A DNA stretch of 16,322 bases from Parvularcula sp964484475. Its GTDB lineage: Bacteria; Pseudomonadota; Alphaproteobacteria; Caulobacterales; Parvularculaceae. The first letter of the stretch is position 1; every line of letters starts with the position of its first letter. The stretch spans positions 1-16,322 of the forward strand of contig CAZAFU010000060.1 of NCBI GenBank assembly GCA_964484475.1. The letters run 5' to 3'. The position numbers were made by a program, and so were the translations under genes. This document shows, one piece after another, positions 1 through 6,195 of the stretch. The notes beneath the pieces are model-generated. The model was not told where the DNA came from. It searched no databases and saw only the letters and a program-made list of their open reading frames with translations.

Positions 1-454
1 CGTCGATCTGGCCCTTCAGCTTGCGCAGGTTGAAGAAGAGCTTCTTCTGCGCCGCCGTGGTCCCGATCTTCACGAGGCTCCATGAACGCAGGATGTACTC
101 CTGGATCGAAGCCCTGATCCACCACATCGCGTAGGTCGAAAGACGAAAACCCTTTTCGGGGTCGAACTTCTTGACCGCCTGCATCAGTCCGACATTGCCC
201 TCGGAGATGACCTCGCCCGTGGGCAGGCCATAGCCGCGGTAGCCCATGGCGATCTTGGCCACGAGGCGCAGGTGCGAGGTGATCAGTTTCTGCGCTGCGT
301 CGCGATCCCCATGCTCGAGGAAACGCTTCGCGAGCATGTACTCCTCGTCCTTCTCCAGCATCGGAAACTTCCGGATTTCCTGGAGATAGCGGGAAAGCCC
401 GCCTTCGGGTGTCAGCGGCGCGCCGCTCGTCGTGGTAAGAGCATTACCTGCCAT
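1..454 (-). CDS. rpoH: RNA polymerase sigma-32 factor RpoH, N-terminal part
   Basis: Heat-shock sigma factor that directs RNA polymerase to chaperone and protease promoters. The first 151 residues are present and the gene runs off the left edge. Reading the minus strand from the ATG at 454 gives MAGNALTTTSG, then GGLSRYLQEIRKFPML (region 1.2). Region 2 follows with SHLRLVAKIAMGYRGYGLP, the -10 recognition segment STYAMWWIRASIQEYILRSW, and the RpoH box QKKLFFNLR, which separates RpoH from RpoD and other sigma-70 proteins. The start has only a weak purine stretch, GGGGA, about 9 nt upstream. The next gene in this direction, rluD, lies beyond the oppositely oriented metalloprotease gene, so rpoH probably has its own promoter in the 455-821 interval. 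Family assignment is very secure. Which paralogue this is, if the genome has more than one, cannot be told. Confidence 0.96.
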   Translation of the reverse strand, partial: MAGNALTTTSGAPLTPEGGLSRYLQEIRKFPMLEKDEEYMLAKRFLEHGDRDAAQKLITSHLRLVAKIAMGYRGYGLPTGEVISEGNVGLMQAVKKFDPEKGFRLSTYAMWWIRASIQEYILRSWSLVKIGTTAAQKKLFFNLRKLKGQID

Positions 455-657
455 GAAATCTATTCCCCGGTGGACATGACCGTCGTGCCAGATTCAACAC
501 GGGCCTTCCCTTCGTCGTGCGGGATTATTTGGTGACGCTTCGTTGAGATTGGAACCCTTTCAGGGCGTTTCCGCCGGCGAAAGCCTCTCCGGCAGCCGTT
601 TGAGCATGATCGGCTGGGGATTGTGGCGTCGCCGCATCATGTCGGGCACGCACCCTC

Positions 658-673
658 TTGTAAGCGCTACAAT
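658..673 (+). promoter_or_regulatory. Operator-like inverted repeat overlapping a -10-like TACAAT
   Basis: TTGTA (658-662) and TACAA (668-672) form an inverted repeat around AGCGC. The right arm plus the next T reads TACAAT, five of six matches to the TATAAT consensus. No good -35 lies 16-18 bp upstream, so a promoter here would need an activator or another sigma factor. It lies about 155 bp before the metalloprotease start. Confidence 0.3.
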
Positions 674-709
674 ATCCTTGACCATCGATTGATGTTGACG
701 GAGTGTTGC

Positions 710-760
710 CGCGGGCAGGGTTCATTGAGTTTTCAGAAACCATGAATTCCTCTGCCCGCG
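710..760 (+). promoter_or_regulatory. Long imperfect hairpin in the metalloprotease leader
   Basis: CGCGGGCAG (710-718) pairs with CTGCCCGCG (752-760) over 9 bp. The pairing continues with GG 719-720 to CC 749-750, and TTCAT 721-725 to ATGAA 742-746, with one- and two-base bulges on the 3' side and a 16-nt loop. No T tract follows, so it is not an intrinsic terminator. The 3' arm contains the ATG of the short frame 742-831. It is most likely a leader-RNA element, or a protein-binding site if acting as DNA. Confidence 0.45.
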
Positions 761-831
761 ACCGTTCGGATGGAACAGTCGCTATCGAAATCGGCCCCAT
801 GGCCGATCCATCAACGGGGACATGCTTGTGA
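742..831 (+). CDS. Possible 29-residue upstream frame (leader peptide)
   Basis: An ATG at 742 opens a 29-codon frame (MNSSARDRSDGTV...) that ends at TGA 829-831. That stop shares GTGA with the GTG start of the metalloprotease at 828, an overlap typical of translational coupling. There is no clear ribosome-binding site before the ATG, and the ATG lies in the 3' arm of the 710-760 hairpin. The peptide is hydrophilic and matches nothing I recognise. It may be real, or chance in a GC-rich leader. Confidence 0.25.
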   Translation: MNSSARDRSDGTVAIEIGPMADPSTGTCL

Positions 832-2462
832 AACTTAAGACGACGACCGCGGTGGCGGCCCTCCTTATGGGAGGCGTTTCCATGCCGGCTTTCGCGCAGA
901 CGGAAGTCGATGCGAGCCAGTATCAACTCGAAATCATCAATGACTGCATCACCGAATGCGGGCTTCCGCAGTTCGAAAGCCGCGAAGACGGGATGAACTA
1001 CCTGCGCAGTATCGCTGCTGCGGCGGGCGTCGGTTCCGGTCCCGTCAGCGCGGGCGGCTCCCCGGAGCAGTTCGGCAAGCCCGGCAACGGGATCGGTCTC
1101 GGCCTCGGTCTTCGGAACAACACCCCGCAGACCGTCTACCTGAACTTCCAGCCCGGCCTTCCCACCTACACCTTCTCGCTTTTCGGGATCACGCTGACCC
1201 TGCCGGACTATGAATACACGGCTGAGGACAAGGCGATCATCGTTTCGCGCCTCGAGGCGGACTACGCGCCCTACAACTTCGAGTTCGTGCTGGAACGCCC
1301 CACCGAGGGTGAATTCGTCGAACTCCAGTTCAACTCCAACGACGCGCCGGGCAATGGCACGGCCGGCGTGCTTCCTTCGGGCGGCATCCTCTTCGGCTCC
1401 GCCGGCGAGATCGACTTCGGCAACGACAACCGTTCGATCGTCGCGATCAACGATGCCAATGTGTGGCCGTTCCTGACCGCCCTCGATCCTTTCCTCGGCT
1501 TTGCGCCGGGTGGCCTGATCGAGCTGAACGCCGGGATCGACGTCGAGGGTGTCTTCGATGACGGCCCCGATGCCCTCCCGGTCGATGAAGCGGTGCGTCT
1601 CGCGGTTCTCAACCAGACCGCCAACACCGGTGCCCACGAACTCGGCCACGGTCTCGGCCTTCGCCACTATGACGCCTGGGGCCCCATCGGCGGCGGCCTT
1701 CCGGCCACGGGGACGCCGGAGCCGACCTCGTTCTTCCCGTTCTACACGAACGGACAGAATGCGGACGAAACGACCCTCCACGTCATGGTCTCGGGTGCCA
1801 GCGCCGGCTCGACGCTCGCCGATTCGGCCAATGCCGACAGGTTCTTCTCCGAACGCTCTTCGATCAAGCTCGCCATCAACCAACGCGGGCGCTTCATCAC
1901 CGATGAGCAGGCCAATGCCGGCAAGGCGGGCCTGAAAAAGCTCCAGGTGGTCAACCAGATCGAGGTCGGCGAGAATGCCGACGGCAGGATCGACGTCCGC
2001 AACATCATCGTCGAAGGGGAGATCGAGGAGCTCGGCGAGGTCGACACCCTCACTTTCGACGCGAAGGCCGGTCAGGTCTTCAACGCGGAAATGATCTCGG
2101 ACGTGGAAAGCAGCTTCTTCCCTGACTTCGACGTGATGTTCCCGGGGCTCACCCTGTTCAAGAAAAACAGGGACGGCTCGCTGACGGAAATCGCCCGCAA
2201 CGACGACGAGTTCGAGAGCCGTGATGCCTTCCTGCTCGACGTGACCCTGCCGGAAAACGGAACCTACGTCCTGCAGATGGAGGCACCGGACGAAGTCTTC
2301 TTCGGCGTCGATGCCGAAGGCAACGCCATCGTCGTTCCGTTCTCGGATTTCGACCTCGAGACCGAGACGTTCTTCCGCACCGGCCAGTACATCACCAACG
2401 CCTACATCGTTGAGTCGAAGAACGGCAAAGGCCCCAAGAAGATCGGTGGGCCGAAGAAATAA
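828..2462 (+). CDS. Exported metzincin-type zinc metalloprotease with C-terminal PPC-like domain
   Basis: A predicted secreted zinc endopeptidase of 544 residues. The GTG at 828 is preferred because GGGGA (816-820) lies 7 nt upstream; the ATG at 822 is only 1 nt from it. A Sec signal peptide follows (MKLKTTTAVAALLMGG, cleavage after AFA). The zinc site is HELGHGLGLRH near residues 270-280, the HExxHxxGxxH pattern of metzincins, with three histidines and the catalytic Glu. LHVMVSG about 45 residues later supplies a plausible Met-turn. The segment before it (YTAEDKAIIVSRLEADYAPYNF) has the usual metzincin start. The last ~150 residues look like a PPC domain (VDTLTFDAKAGQVFN, then ENGTYVLQ), and the tail is lysine-rich. 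Substrate is unknown. The gene separates rluD from rpoH, which suggests insertion. It has its own terminator. Confidence 0.82.
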   Translation: MKLKTTTAVAALLMGGVSMPAFAQTEVDASQYQLEIINDCITECGLPQFESREDGMNYLRSIAAAAGVGSGPVSAGGSPEQFGKPGNGIGLGLGLRNNTPQTVYLNFQPGLPTYTFSLFGITLTLPDYEYTAEDKAIIVSRLEADYAPYNFEFVLERPTEGEFVELQFNSNDAPGNGTAGVLPSGGILFGSAGEIDFGNDNRSIVAINDANVWPFLTALDPFLGFAPGGLIELNAGIDVEGVFDDGPDALPVDEAVRLAVLNQTANTGAHELGHGLGLRHYDAWGPIGGGLPATGTPEPTSFFPFYTNGQNADETTLHVMVSGASAGSTLADSANADRFFSERSSIKLAINQRGRFITDEQANAGKAGLKKLQVVNQIEVGENADGRIDVRNIIVEGEIEELGEVDTLTFDAKAGQVFNAEMISDVESSFFPDFDVMFPGLTLFKKNRDGSLTEIARNDDEFESRDAFLLDVTLPENGTYVLQMEAPDEVFFGVDAEGNAIVVPFSDFDLETETFFRTGQYITNAYIVESKNGKGPKKIGGPKK

Positions 2463-2482
2463 CGACGCTCCGGCGTTCGTGG

Positions 2483-2510
2483 AAAGCCCCGCTTCGGCGG
2501 GGCTTTTTTT
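2483..2510 (+). terminator. Strong intrinsic terminator of the metalloprotease gene
   Basis: AAAGCCCCGC (2483-2492) and GCGGGGCTTT (2497-2506) form a perfect 10-bp stem closed by a TTCG tetraloop. Seven T residues (2504-2510) follow the last stem C. It lies 20 bp after the metalloprotease stop and before the convergent end of rluD. On the minus strand it ends with only three T, so it serves mainly the plus strand. Confidence 0.93.
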
Positions 2511-2536
2511 ATCTTGCTCTCGCAGTTAACCGGTCA

Positions 2537-3550
2537 TCAGATCTGCCGGAGGGCTGCCTGCAGGGCCGCGAAGTCTTCGGGCGGTTGCGTTTCGAAGGAA
2601 AGGTCTTCCTCCGTGACCGGATGAACGAAGCCCAGCCTGTGCGCATGCAGGGCCTGCCGCCCGAACTTCCGGACCCGCTCGCGGGCGTCGACCACCGCCG
2701 GCTCGTCCCCGCCGAGCCCCGCGATGCCCGCCTTGCCGTAGAGCCGGTCTCCGATCAGGGGATGACCGGTGCCGCTCAGATGCACGCGGATCTGGTGGGT
2801 GCGGCCGGTCTCGAGCCTGCAGGCGATGAGACTGGCGACCGGCTCGCCCGCCACCTTGCCCCGCCCCGAGCCGTAGGCTTCGAGCCTGCGGTAATGGGTG
2901 ACCGCTTCGCGCGCGTCCGATCTCTCGAAGCTCAGGTCGAGCTCGCGCTTGAGGCGATCCTTCCGTGACCGTGCGATCGGGATATCGATCGTTCCCGATG
3001 CGGGCCGCGGATCGCCATGACAAAGGGCGAGGTACTCGCGTTCGATGTCGTGAATCGAAAACAGCCGCCGGAGCCCACGGTGAGCCTCGTCGTTCTTCGC
3101 GACCACCATCACGCCCGAAGTATCCTTGTCGAGCCTGTGCACGATGCCCGGCCTCGCCACCCCGCCGATCCCCGAAAGCGATCCGCGACAGTGATGCAGG
3201 AGGGCGTTGACGAGGGTGCCGGTCCAGTTCCCGGCGGCGGGATGGACCACCAGCCCTGCGGGTTTGTCGAGGACGATCAGATGCGCGTCCTCGAACAGGA
3301 CGTCGAGGGGAATGTCCTCGGCTTGCGGGGCTGCGTCCCTGACCGGCGGCGGGGTGAGGGAGATGACCTCGCCGAGCCTGACCTTGCGGGTGGGATCGAG
3401 CACGGGTTCACCGCCGATCAGGAGGGCCCCCTCCTTGATCATGGCCTTCACCTGGGTTCGCGAAGGATCGGACCTCTCCGAGATCCAGCGGTCCACGCGC
3501 TCGCCTTCGCCGTCTTCCACGGTGAGCGTGATGTCGTTCTTGTCTGTCAC
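2537..3550 (-). CDS. rluD: RluA-family 23S rRNA pseudouridine synthase (RluD type)
   Basis: Converts uridines of 23S rRNA to pseudouridine; RluD acts on helix 69 in the large subunit. The 337-residue protein has an N-terminal S4 RNA-binding domain (about residues 14-65, with ERVDRWISERSDPSRTQVKAMIKEG). The catalytic domain contains LIVLDKPAGLVVHP and HRLDKDTSG at 138-146, where Asp141 is the expected nucleophile. RLETGRTHQIRVHL and HPLIGDRLYG follow, both family hallmarks. The GTG at 3550 (MTDKNDITLTVED) is preferred because the S4 domain starts soon after; a TTG at 3586 would add 12 residues and abut the divergent gene. Neither has a clear ribosome-binding site. The S4 domain and length favour RluD over RluA or RluC, but the exact target is inferred. 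Confidence 0.92.
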   Translation of the reverse strand: MTDKNDITLTVEDGEGERVDRWISERSDPSRTQVKAMIKEGALLIGGEPVLDPTRKVRLGEVISLTPPPVRDAAPQAEDIPLDVLFEDAHLIVLDKPAGLVVHPAAGNWTGTLVNALLHHCRGSLSGIGGVARPGIVHRLDKDTSGVMVVAKNDEAHRGLRRLFSIHDIEREYLALCHGDPRPASGTIDIPIARSRKDRLKRELDLSFERSDAREAVTHYRRLEAYGSGRGKVAGEPVASLIACRLETGRTHQIRVHLSGTGHPLIGDRLYGKAGIAGLGGDEPAVVDARERVRKFGRQALHAHRLGFVHPVTEEDLSFETQPPEDFAALQAALRQI

Positions 3551-3595
3551 GCAACAGGCGGTGCAAAGTTCTGCAGCTTCTGTCAAATGCCGAGC

Positions 3596-3919
3596 ATGAC
3601 AGCTTCCGATTCGACCCCCGTCCCGGGTTTCGCCGCCGCCAAGGGCATCGCGCTCGGTCTCGGCCTTCTTTTGATCGCCGGCACGGCTCTTCTGATCACG
3701 CTCCTCGTGACGCGCGAAAGCGGCGCTGCCGCCGAGGAACTGCCTCCCATACCTCTTCAGGCGGGAGAGCGGATAAGTTCGGTAAGTCTCGATGGTGACA
3801 GGGCTCTTTTCGTCGTTGAGGACGAGGCCGGAACGCAGCGGGTCCTTCTCGTGAACCTCGAAGACGGGACGAGCACTGCGTCCGAGCCCCTCCAGATTGA
3901 ACGAACGGTAAGGGAGTGA
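3596..3919 (+). CDS. Small single-pass membrane protein, DUF6476-like
   Basis: A 107-residue protein of unknown function. It has a short N-terminus, one hydrophobic segment at about 15-38 (GIALGLGLLLIAGTALLITLL), and an acidic C-terminal part (ERISSVSLDGDRALFVVEDE) that looks like a small beta domain. By established pattern, proteins of this size and layout sit divergently beside rluD near rpoH in Rhodobacterales and are called DUF6476; I assign it by layout and position. ATG 3596 is chosen; an in-frame ATG at 3587 would add three residues. Starts of this gene and rluD are about 45 bp apart, so their promoters must overlap the coding starts. A weak terminator overlaps the stop codon. Confidence 0.75.
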   Translation: MTASDSTPVPGFAAAKGIALGLGLLLIAGTALLITLLVTRESGAAAEELPPIPLQAGERISSVSLDGDRALFVVEDEAGTQRVLLVNLEDGTSTASEPLQIERTVRE

Positions 3920-3939
3920 TTGAATTTAATCCCTTTTTT
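3910..3939 (+). terminator. Weak intrinsic terminator overlapping a stop codon
   Basis: AAGGGA (3910-3915) pairs with TCCCTT (3930-3935), with TT/AA pairing inside after a 4-nt bulge, followed by T's to 3939. The left arm is the last codons of the small membrane protein gene and the stop TGA (3917-3919) lies in the bulge. The stem is short, so efficiency is uncertain. Confidence 0.45.
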
Positions 3940-3988
3940 CGCGCTCGCTTTCTGCCATCTGCTATCGTGAGGTCGCTACGGTGACCAA

Positions 3989-4040
3989 GGCGGGGTGCCG
4001 CTCCCCTCGTTCCCCCTCAGGCACCCCGCCGCTACCCCCT
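3989..4040 (-). repeat. 11-bp inverted repeat overlapping a four-tract G-quadruplex motif
   Basis: GGCGGGGTGCC (3989-3999) and GGCACCCCGCC (4020-4030) form a perfect 11-bp inverted repeat with a 20-nt loop. C tracts of the plus strand at 4003-4006, 4012-4016, 4024-4027 and 4035-4039 are separated by 5, 7 and 7 nt. The minus strand therefore carries four G tracts of at least four, meeting the usual G-quadruplex rule. The two folds compete, since one G tract lies in the hairpin stem. The element lies 32 nt after the rarD stop, so it would be in the 3' end of the rarD mRNA. There is no T tract on either side. Confidence 0.7.
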
Positions 4041-4062
4041 CCATGGATAGCGCGTCGTCGTT

Positions 4063-4079
4063 CCGCCTGACTCAGGCGG
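4063..4079 (-). repeat. Hairpin across the rarD stop codon
   Basis: CCGCCTG (4063-4069) and CAGGCGG (4073-4079) form a 7-bp stem with a 3-nt loop that includes part of the rarD stop (4072-4074). No T tract follows on the minus strand. Together with the next element it may act as a 3' mRNA stabiliser or an inefficient terminator. Confidence 0.35.
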
Positions 4080-4980
4080 GGCGCGGCGTTGTGCGTTTGC
4101 GGCCCTTGATGATCGCGTCCGCCGCAAAGACGGCGGCCGCCGTCCAGATGAAGACGAAGCAGACCTGGTGCGCCCGCGTGAACGGCTCGCCGTCGATGAC
4201 CCCGATCAGGAACTGAAGCGTCGGCCCGATGAACTGCAGGAAGCCGATCAGCGACAACGGCAGCCGCCGTGCGGCAATCGCGAAGCTGAGGAGCGGCAGG
4301 ACGGTGACCGGCCCCGCCGCGAGCAGGAGGAGGGTGAGGGTCCGCGTTTCCCCGAAACCCACTTCCTGCATGGTGCCGAAAAAGGCGAGGTAGGCGACGG
4401 CGATGGGGGCCAGAAGCAGGGTCTCGATGAAGAGGCCCGGCATGGCCCCGACCGGCGTCTGCTTCCGCAGGAGGCCGTAGACGGTGAAGGTGATCCCGAG
4501 AACCAGCGAGATCGTCGGGAACCGGCCGCCGTAGAGCGTGAGGATCAGGACCCCCGTGGTCGCCAGCGCCACCGCCGCGAGCTGGAGCTTCGACAGCCGC
4601 TCTCCCAGAAGGACGACGCCGGCAAGCACGTAGATCAGCGGATTGATGTAGTAGCCCAGCGATGCCTGGAAGATGTTCCCGGACTGGACGGCCGCGATAT
4701 AGACGAGCCAGTTGATTGCGATGATCGTGGCCGACGCAGCCAGCGCCAGTGCCACCGGCCTGCTGGTGAGCGCCCTTCGCACGTCGGCCCACTGGCCGCG
4801 GGCGGTGATGATCGCGGCGCCGAACGGAACGGACCACAGGACCCGGTGAACCAGGACTTCGTCCGCTCCGACCCCTCTCAGGGCGATCAGGAACAGCGGC
4901 AGCATTCCCCACATCGAGTAGGCGGCGATGGCGGAAAGGATACCGAGCCTGGTTTCGGCTTCCGGGGCGGCGTTTGTCAT
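4072..4980 (-). CDS. rarD: RarD-type EamA family permease
   Basis: An inner-membrane transporter of the drug/metabolite superfamily, 302 residues, about ten membrane helices in two EamA halves. The RarD subgroup is recognised by the start RLGILSAIAAYSMWGMLPLF, by VLVHRVLWSVPFGA, by NWLVYIAAVQSGNIFQASLGYYINPL in the first half, and by LIGFLQFIGPTLQFLIGV near residue 250. RarD is named after chloramphenicol sensitivity, but the natural substrate is not settled. It starts at ATG 4980, divergent from the membrane-stress cassette with 170 bp between the starts. Its 3' region carries a stop-codon hairpin and the inverted repeat/G-quadruplex element. No partner gene suggests its substrate. Confidence 0.9.
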   Translation of the reverse strand: MTNAAPEAETRLGILSAIAAYSMWGMLPLFLIALRGVGADEVLVHRVLWSVPFGAAIITARGQWADVRRALTSRPVALALAASATIIAINWLVYIAAVQSGNIFQASLGYYINPLIYVLAGVVLLGERLSKLQLAAVALATTGVLILTLYGGRFPTISLVLGITFTVYGLLRKQTPVGAMPGLFIETLLLAPIAVAYLAFFGTMQEVGFGETRTLTLLLLAAGPVTVLPLLSFAIAARRLPLSLIGFLQFIGPTLQFLIGVIDGEPFTRAHQVCFVFIWTAAAVFAADAIIKGRKRTTPRPA

Positions 4981-5043
4981 CGGCTGCGGATAGCAGCGCG
5001 ATAGCGGAAGTCCACGGCGAAGGACCGCCGTCTGCAGGCCGCA

Positions 5044-5066
5044 GAAGAGGGCCGATCTGCCTCTTC
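5044..5066. repeat. Inverted repeat in the rarD/stress cassette intergenic region
   Basis: GAAGAGG (5044-5050) and CCTCTTC (5060-5066) are perfect 7-bp arms around a 9-nt spacer. It lies between divergent starts, so it could be an operator for either side. Seven-base arms can arise by chance in this composition. Confidence 0.25.
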
Positions 5067-5114
5067 GGCAATCACACCTTCGTCATGGACCAAACCGAAT
5101 AGCCTTCTGGAGAG

Positions 5115-5143
5115 TTCCCTTGGTCGAATGCCAGTGAAGGGAA
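5115..5143 (+). promoter_or_regulatory. Hairpin masking the ribosome-binding site of the membrane-stress cassette
   Basis: TTCCCTT (5115-5121) is perfectly complementary to AAGGGAA (5137-5143), which is the Shine-Dalgarno sequence of the gene starting at ATG 5152. The stem has three G-C and four A-U pairs with a 15-nt loop; UGG/CCA pairing within the loop is an alternative. Such moderate stems over a ribosome-binding site are the layout of RNA thermometers and other translational switches. The function here is inferred. Confidence 0.45.
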
Positions 5144-5151
5144 GTTTTGAC

Positions 5152-5766
5152 ATGGCGATAGAAAACGAACCACAGGGCGGGATGTCCGACACGGGAGCCT
5201 CGAAAACCGAGAACCTCTCGGGCGAGTCCGACTGGAAATCCAAGCAGCACGACGTGGAAGACGAGGCAAAGCGTACGGCAGGCCGTGCCCAGGGCCTTGC
5301 GGCGCACTACGCGGCCTCCAAGATCGACGAGCATCGCGACAGGCTCTGCCACACCCTCGATAACGTGGCCCGCGCGCTCGAAAGCGGTGAGGACGAGCTT
5401 GACCGTTCCGACCTCTCCAAGCTGACGCGCTCTGCCGCCTCGCAGATCAGGCGCTTCAAGGACAATATCGAGCAGCGCGACGGTGAACAGGTCATCGGTT
5501 CGGCGACGGACATGCTGCGCGAGCGCCCCGTAACGTCGATCGTCACCGGCCTTCTGGCGGGCTTTGCGATGTCCCGCGCCATCAAGGCGACGCCCCAGAC
5601 GACCGGGGAAAGCGGCGGCGGCGTCCAAGGCCGTGGCACCACCTCGACCTCGGCCACCGGCGCCTATGGCGGCTCCGAAGGGGTCGACCCGGTCAAGCCC
5701 ACGGCGACGACCGATACGGAACTCGGTTCGTCGACTGACGACACCGTCCGCTACAACGCCGAATAA
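5152..5766 (+). CDS. YqjD/ElaB-like membrane-anchored stress protein
   Basis: A 204-residue protein, first of a three-gene cassette. Residues 1-125 are hydrophilic, charged and probably helical (DVEDEAKRTAGRAQGLAAHY, then SKIDEHRDRLCHTLDNVARALE). One hydrophobic stretch follows at about 122-143, RERPVTSIVTGLLAGFAMSR, of the type that anchors DUF883 (ElaB/YqjD) proteins, then a low-complexity Gly/Thr/Ser tail. In E. coli, YqjD is a stationary-phase inner-membrane protein that binds ribosomes, encoded just before the holin-like yqjE, which matches this order. Similar alphaproteobacterial proteins have been labelled nutrient deprivation-induced. ATG 5152 is chosen over ATG 5128 because AAGGGAAG (5137-5144) lies 7 nt upstream. 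The tail may be exposed to the periplasm. The family link is inferred from layout, not alignment. Confidence 0.7.
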   Translation: MAIENEPQGGMSDTGASKTENLSGESDWKSKQHDVEDEAKRTAGRAQGLAAHYAASKIDEHRDRLCHTLDNVARALESGEDELDRSDLSKLTRSAASQIRRFKDNIEQRDGEQVIGSATDMLRERPVTSIVTGLLAGFAMSRAIKATPQTTGESGGGVQGRGTTSTSATGAYGGSEGVDPVKPTATTDTELGSSTDDTVRYNAE

Positions 5767-5790
5767 ACAGGAACGAGAAGGAGAGAACTT

Positions 5791-6195
5791 ATGTCGACGA
5801 CAACCCGTCGCCGGGGTTTCGGGGAGCTCTTTTCGAGCATCGCCCAGAACGCCACCGACCTCGCCAGCCACGAAATCCAGCTCGCACGCGCCGAGATCAC
5901 CCATCAGGGCAAGGAGACCGTCCGCGGCGGTATCATGACCCTGCTGGCCGGTGTCCTGGCCATTCCGACGCTGATCTTTCTCGGTCTCGCCCTGAGCGTG
6001 GCCCTTGCCGACGCAATGCCGGTTGCCATCGCGCATCTCGTCACGGCGCTGCTCTTCACCCTGCTCGCCGCGGGCTTCTACGCCTACGGCAAGTCGAAGA
6101 TCGGTGGCGACAGGGAAACCCTGTCCCGTACCCGGACGAATATCGAGCGTGATCGCGACGCAGTTAGGGAGAATCTGAACCATGACCAACATTGA
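5791..6195 (+). CDS. Holin-like family protein (YqjE type, Phage_holin_3_6)
   Basis: A 134-residue inner-membrane protein with an amphipathic N-terminal part (GFGELFSSIAQNATDLASHEIQ, about 9-30), two hydrophobic helices at about 47-71 and 76-99, and a charged C-terminus. The motif ATDLASHEIQLARAEI before two helices is typical of the PF07332 holin-like family, which includes E. coli YqjE. Despite the name, these chromosomal members are not linked to lysis; there is no endolysin or phage gene nearby. AAGGAGAG (5778-5785) is a strong ribosome-binding site 5 nt before the ATG. The stop overlaps the start of the next gene by 14 nt, so the two are probably co-translated. Confidence 0.85.
   Translation: MSTTTRRRGFGELFSSIAQNATDLASHEIQLARAEITHQGKETVRGGIMTLLAGVLAIPTLIFLGLALSVALADAMPVAIAHLVTALLFTLLAAGFYAYGKSKIGGDRETLSRTRTNIERDRDAVRENLNHDQH

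Larger units (their letters stand above)
455..821. other. Divergent intergenic region between rpoH and the metalloprotease gene
   Basis: This 367-bp stretch lies between divergent starts and must hold the promoters of both genes. No convincing full -35/-10 pair was found for either. It does contain an AT-rich inverted repeat at 658-673, a long imperfect hairpin at 710-760 and a 29-codon frame at 742-831, each listed separately. For rpoH, an AATAAT-like block lies on the minus strand around 511-517, without a matching -35. I see no tRNA or small-RNA signature. Confidence 0.6.

Noticed and set aside
525..1883. Long minus-strand open frame opposite the metalloprotease gene
   Set aside because: Its composition is typical of an antisense frame in GC-rich coding DNA (many Arg, Gly, Glu, Val), it has no domain, and the plus-strand gene has a signal peptide and zinc motif.
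3962..5071. Minus-strand 369-codon frame overlapping rarD in another phase
   Set aside because: Its translation is Arg/Pro/Gly rich with no hydrophobic helices, whereas the other phase gives a complete RarD permease.
5093..5118. GGAAC-N17-GGTT on the minus strand, resembling an EcfG general-stress promoter, pointing at rarD
   Set aside because: The -10 should read CGTT, and no similar element faces the stress cassette. One near match in a short region is expected by chance.
5128..5151. Upstream ATG that would add eight residues to the YqjD-like protein
   Set aside because: It lies in the loop of the hairpin without a well placed ribosome-binding site, while ATG 5152 has AAGGGAAG at correct spacing.
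5791..6195. Prophage remnant suggested by the holin-like gene
   Set aside because: No endolysin, structural or integrase gene is present; the family is commonly chromosomal and the YqjE-like context explains it.
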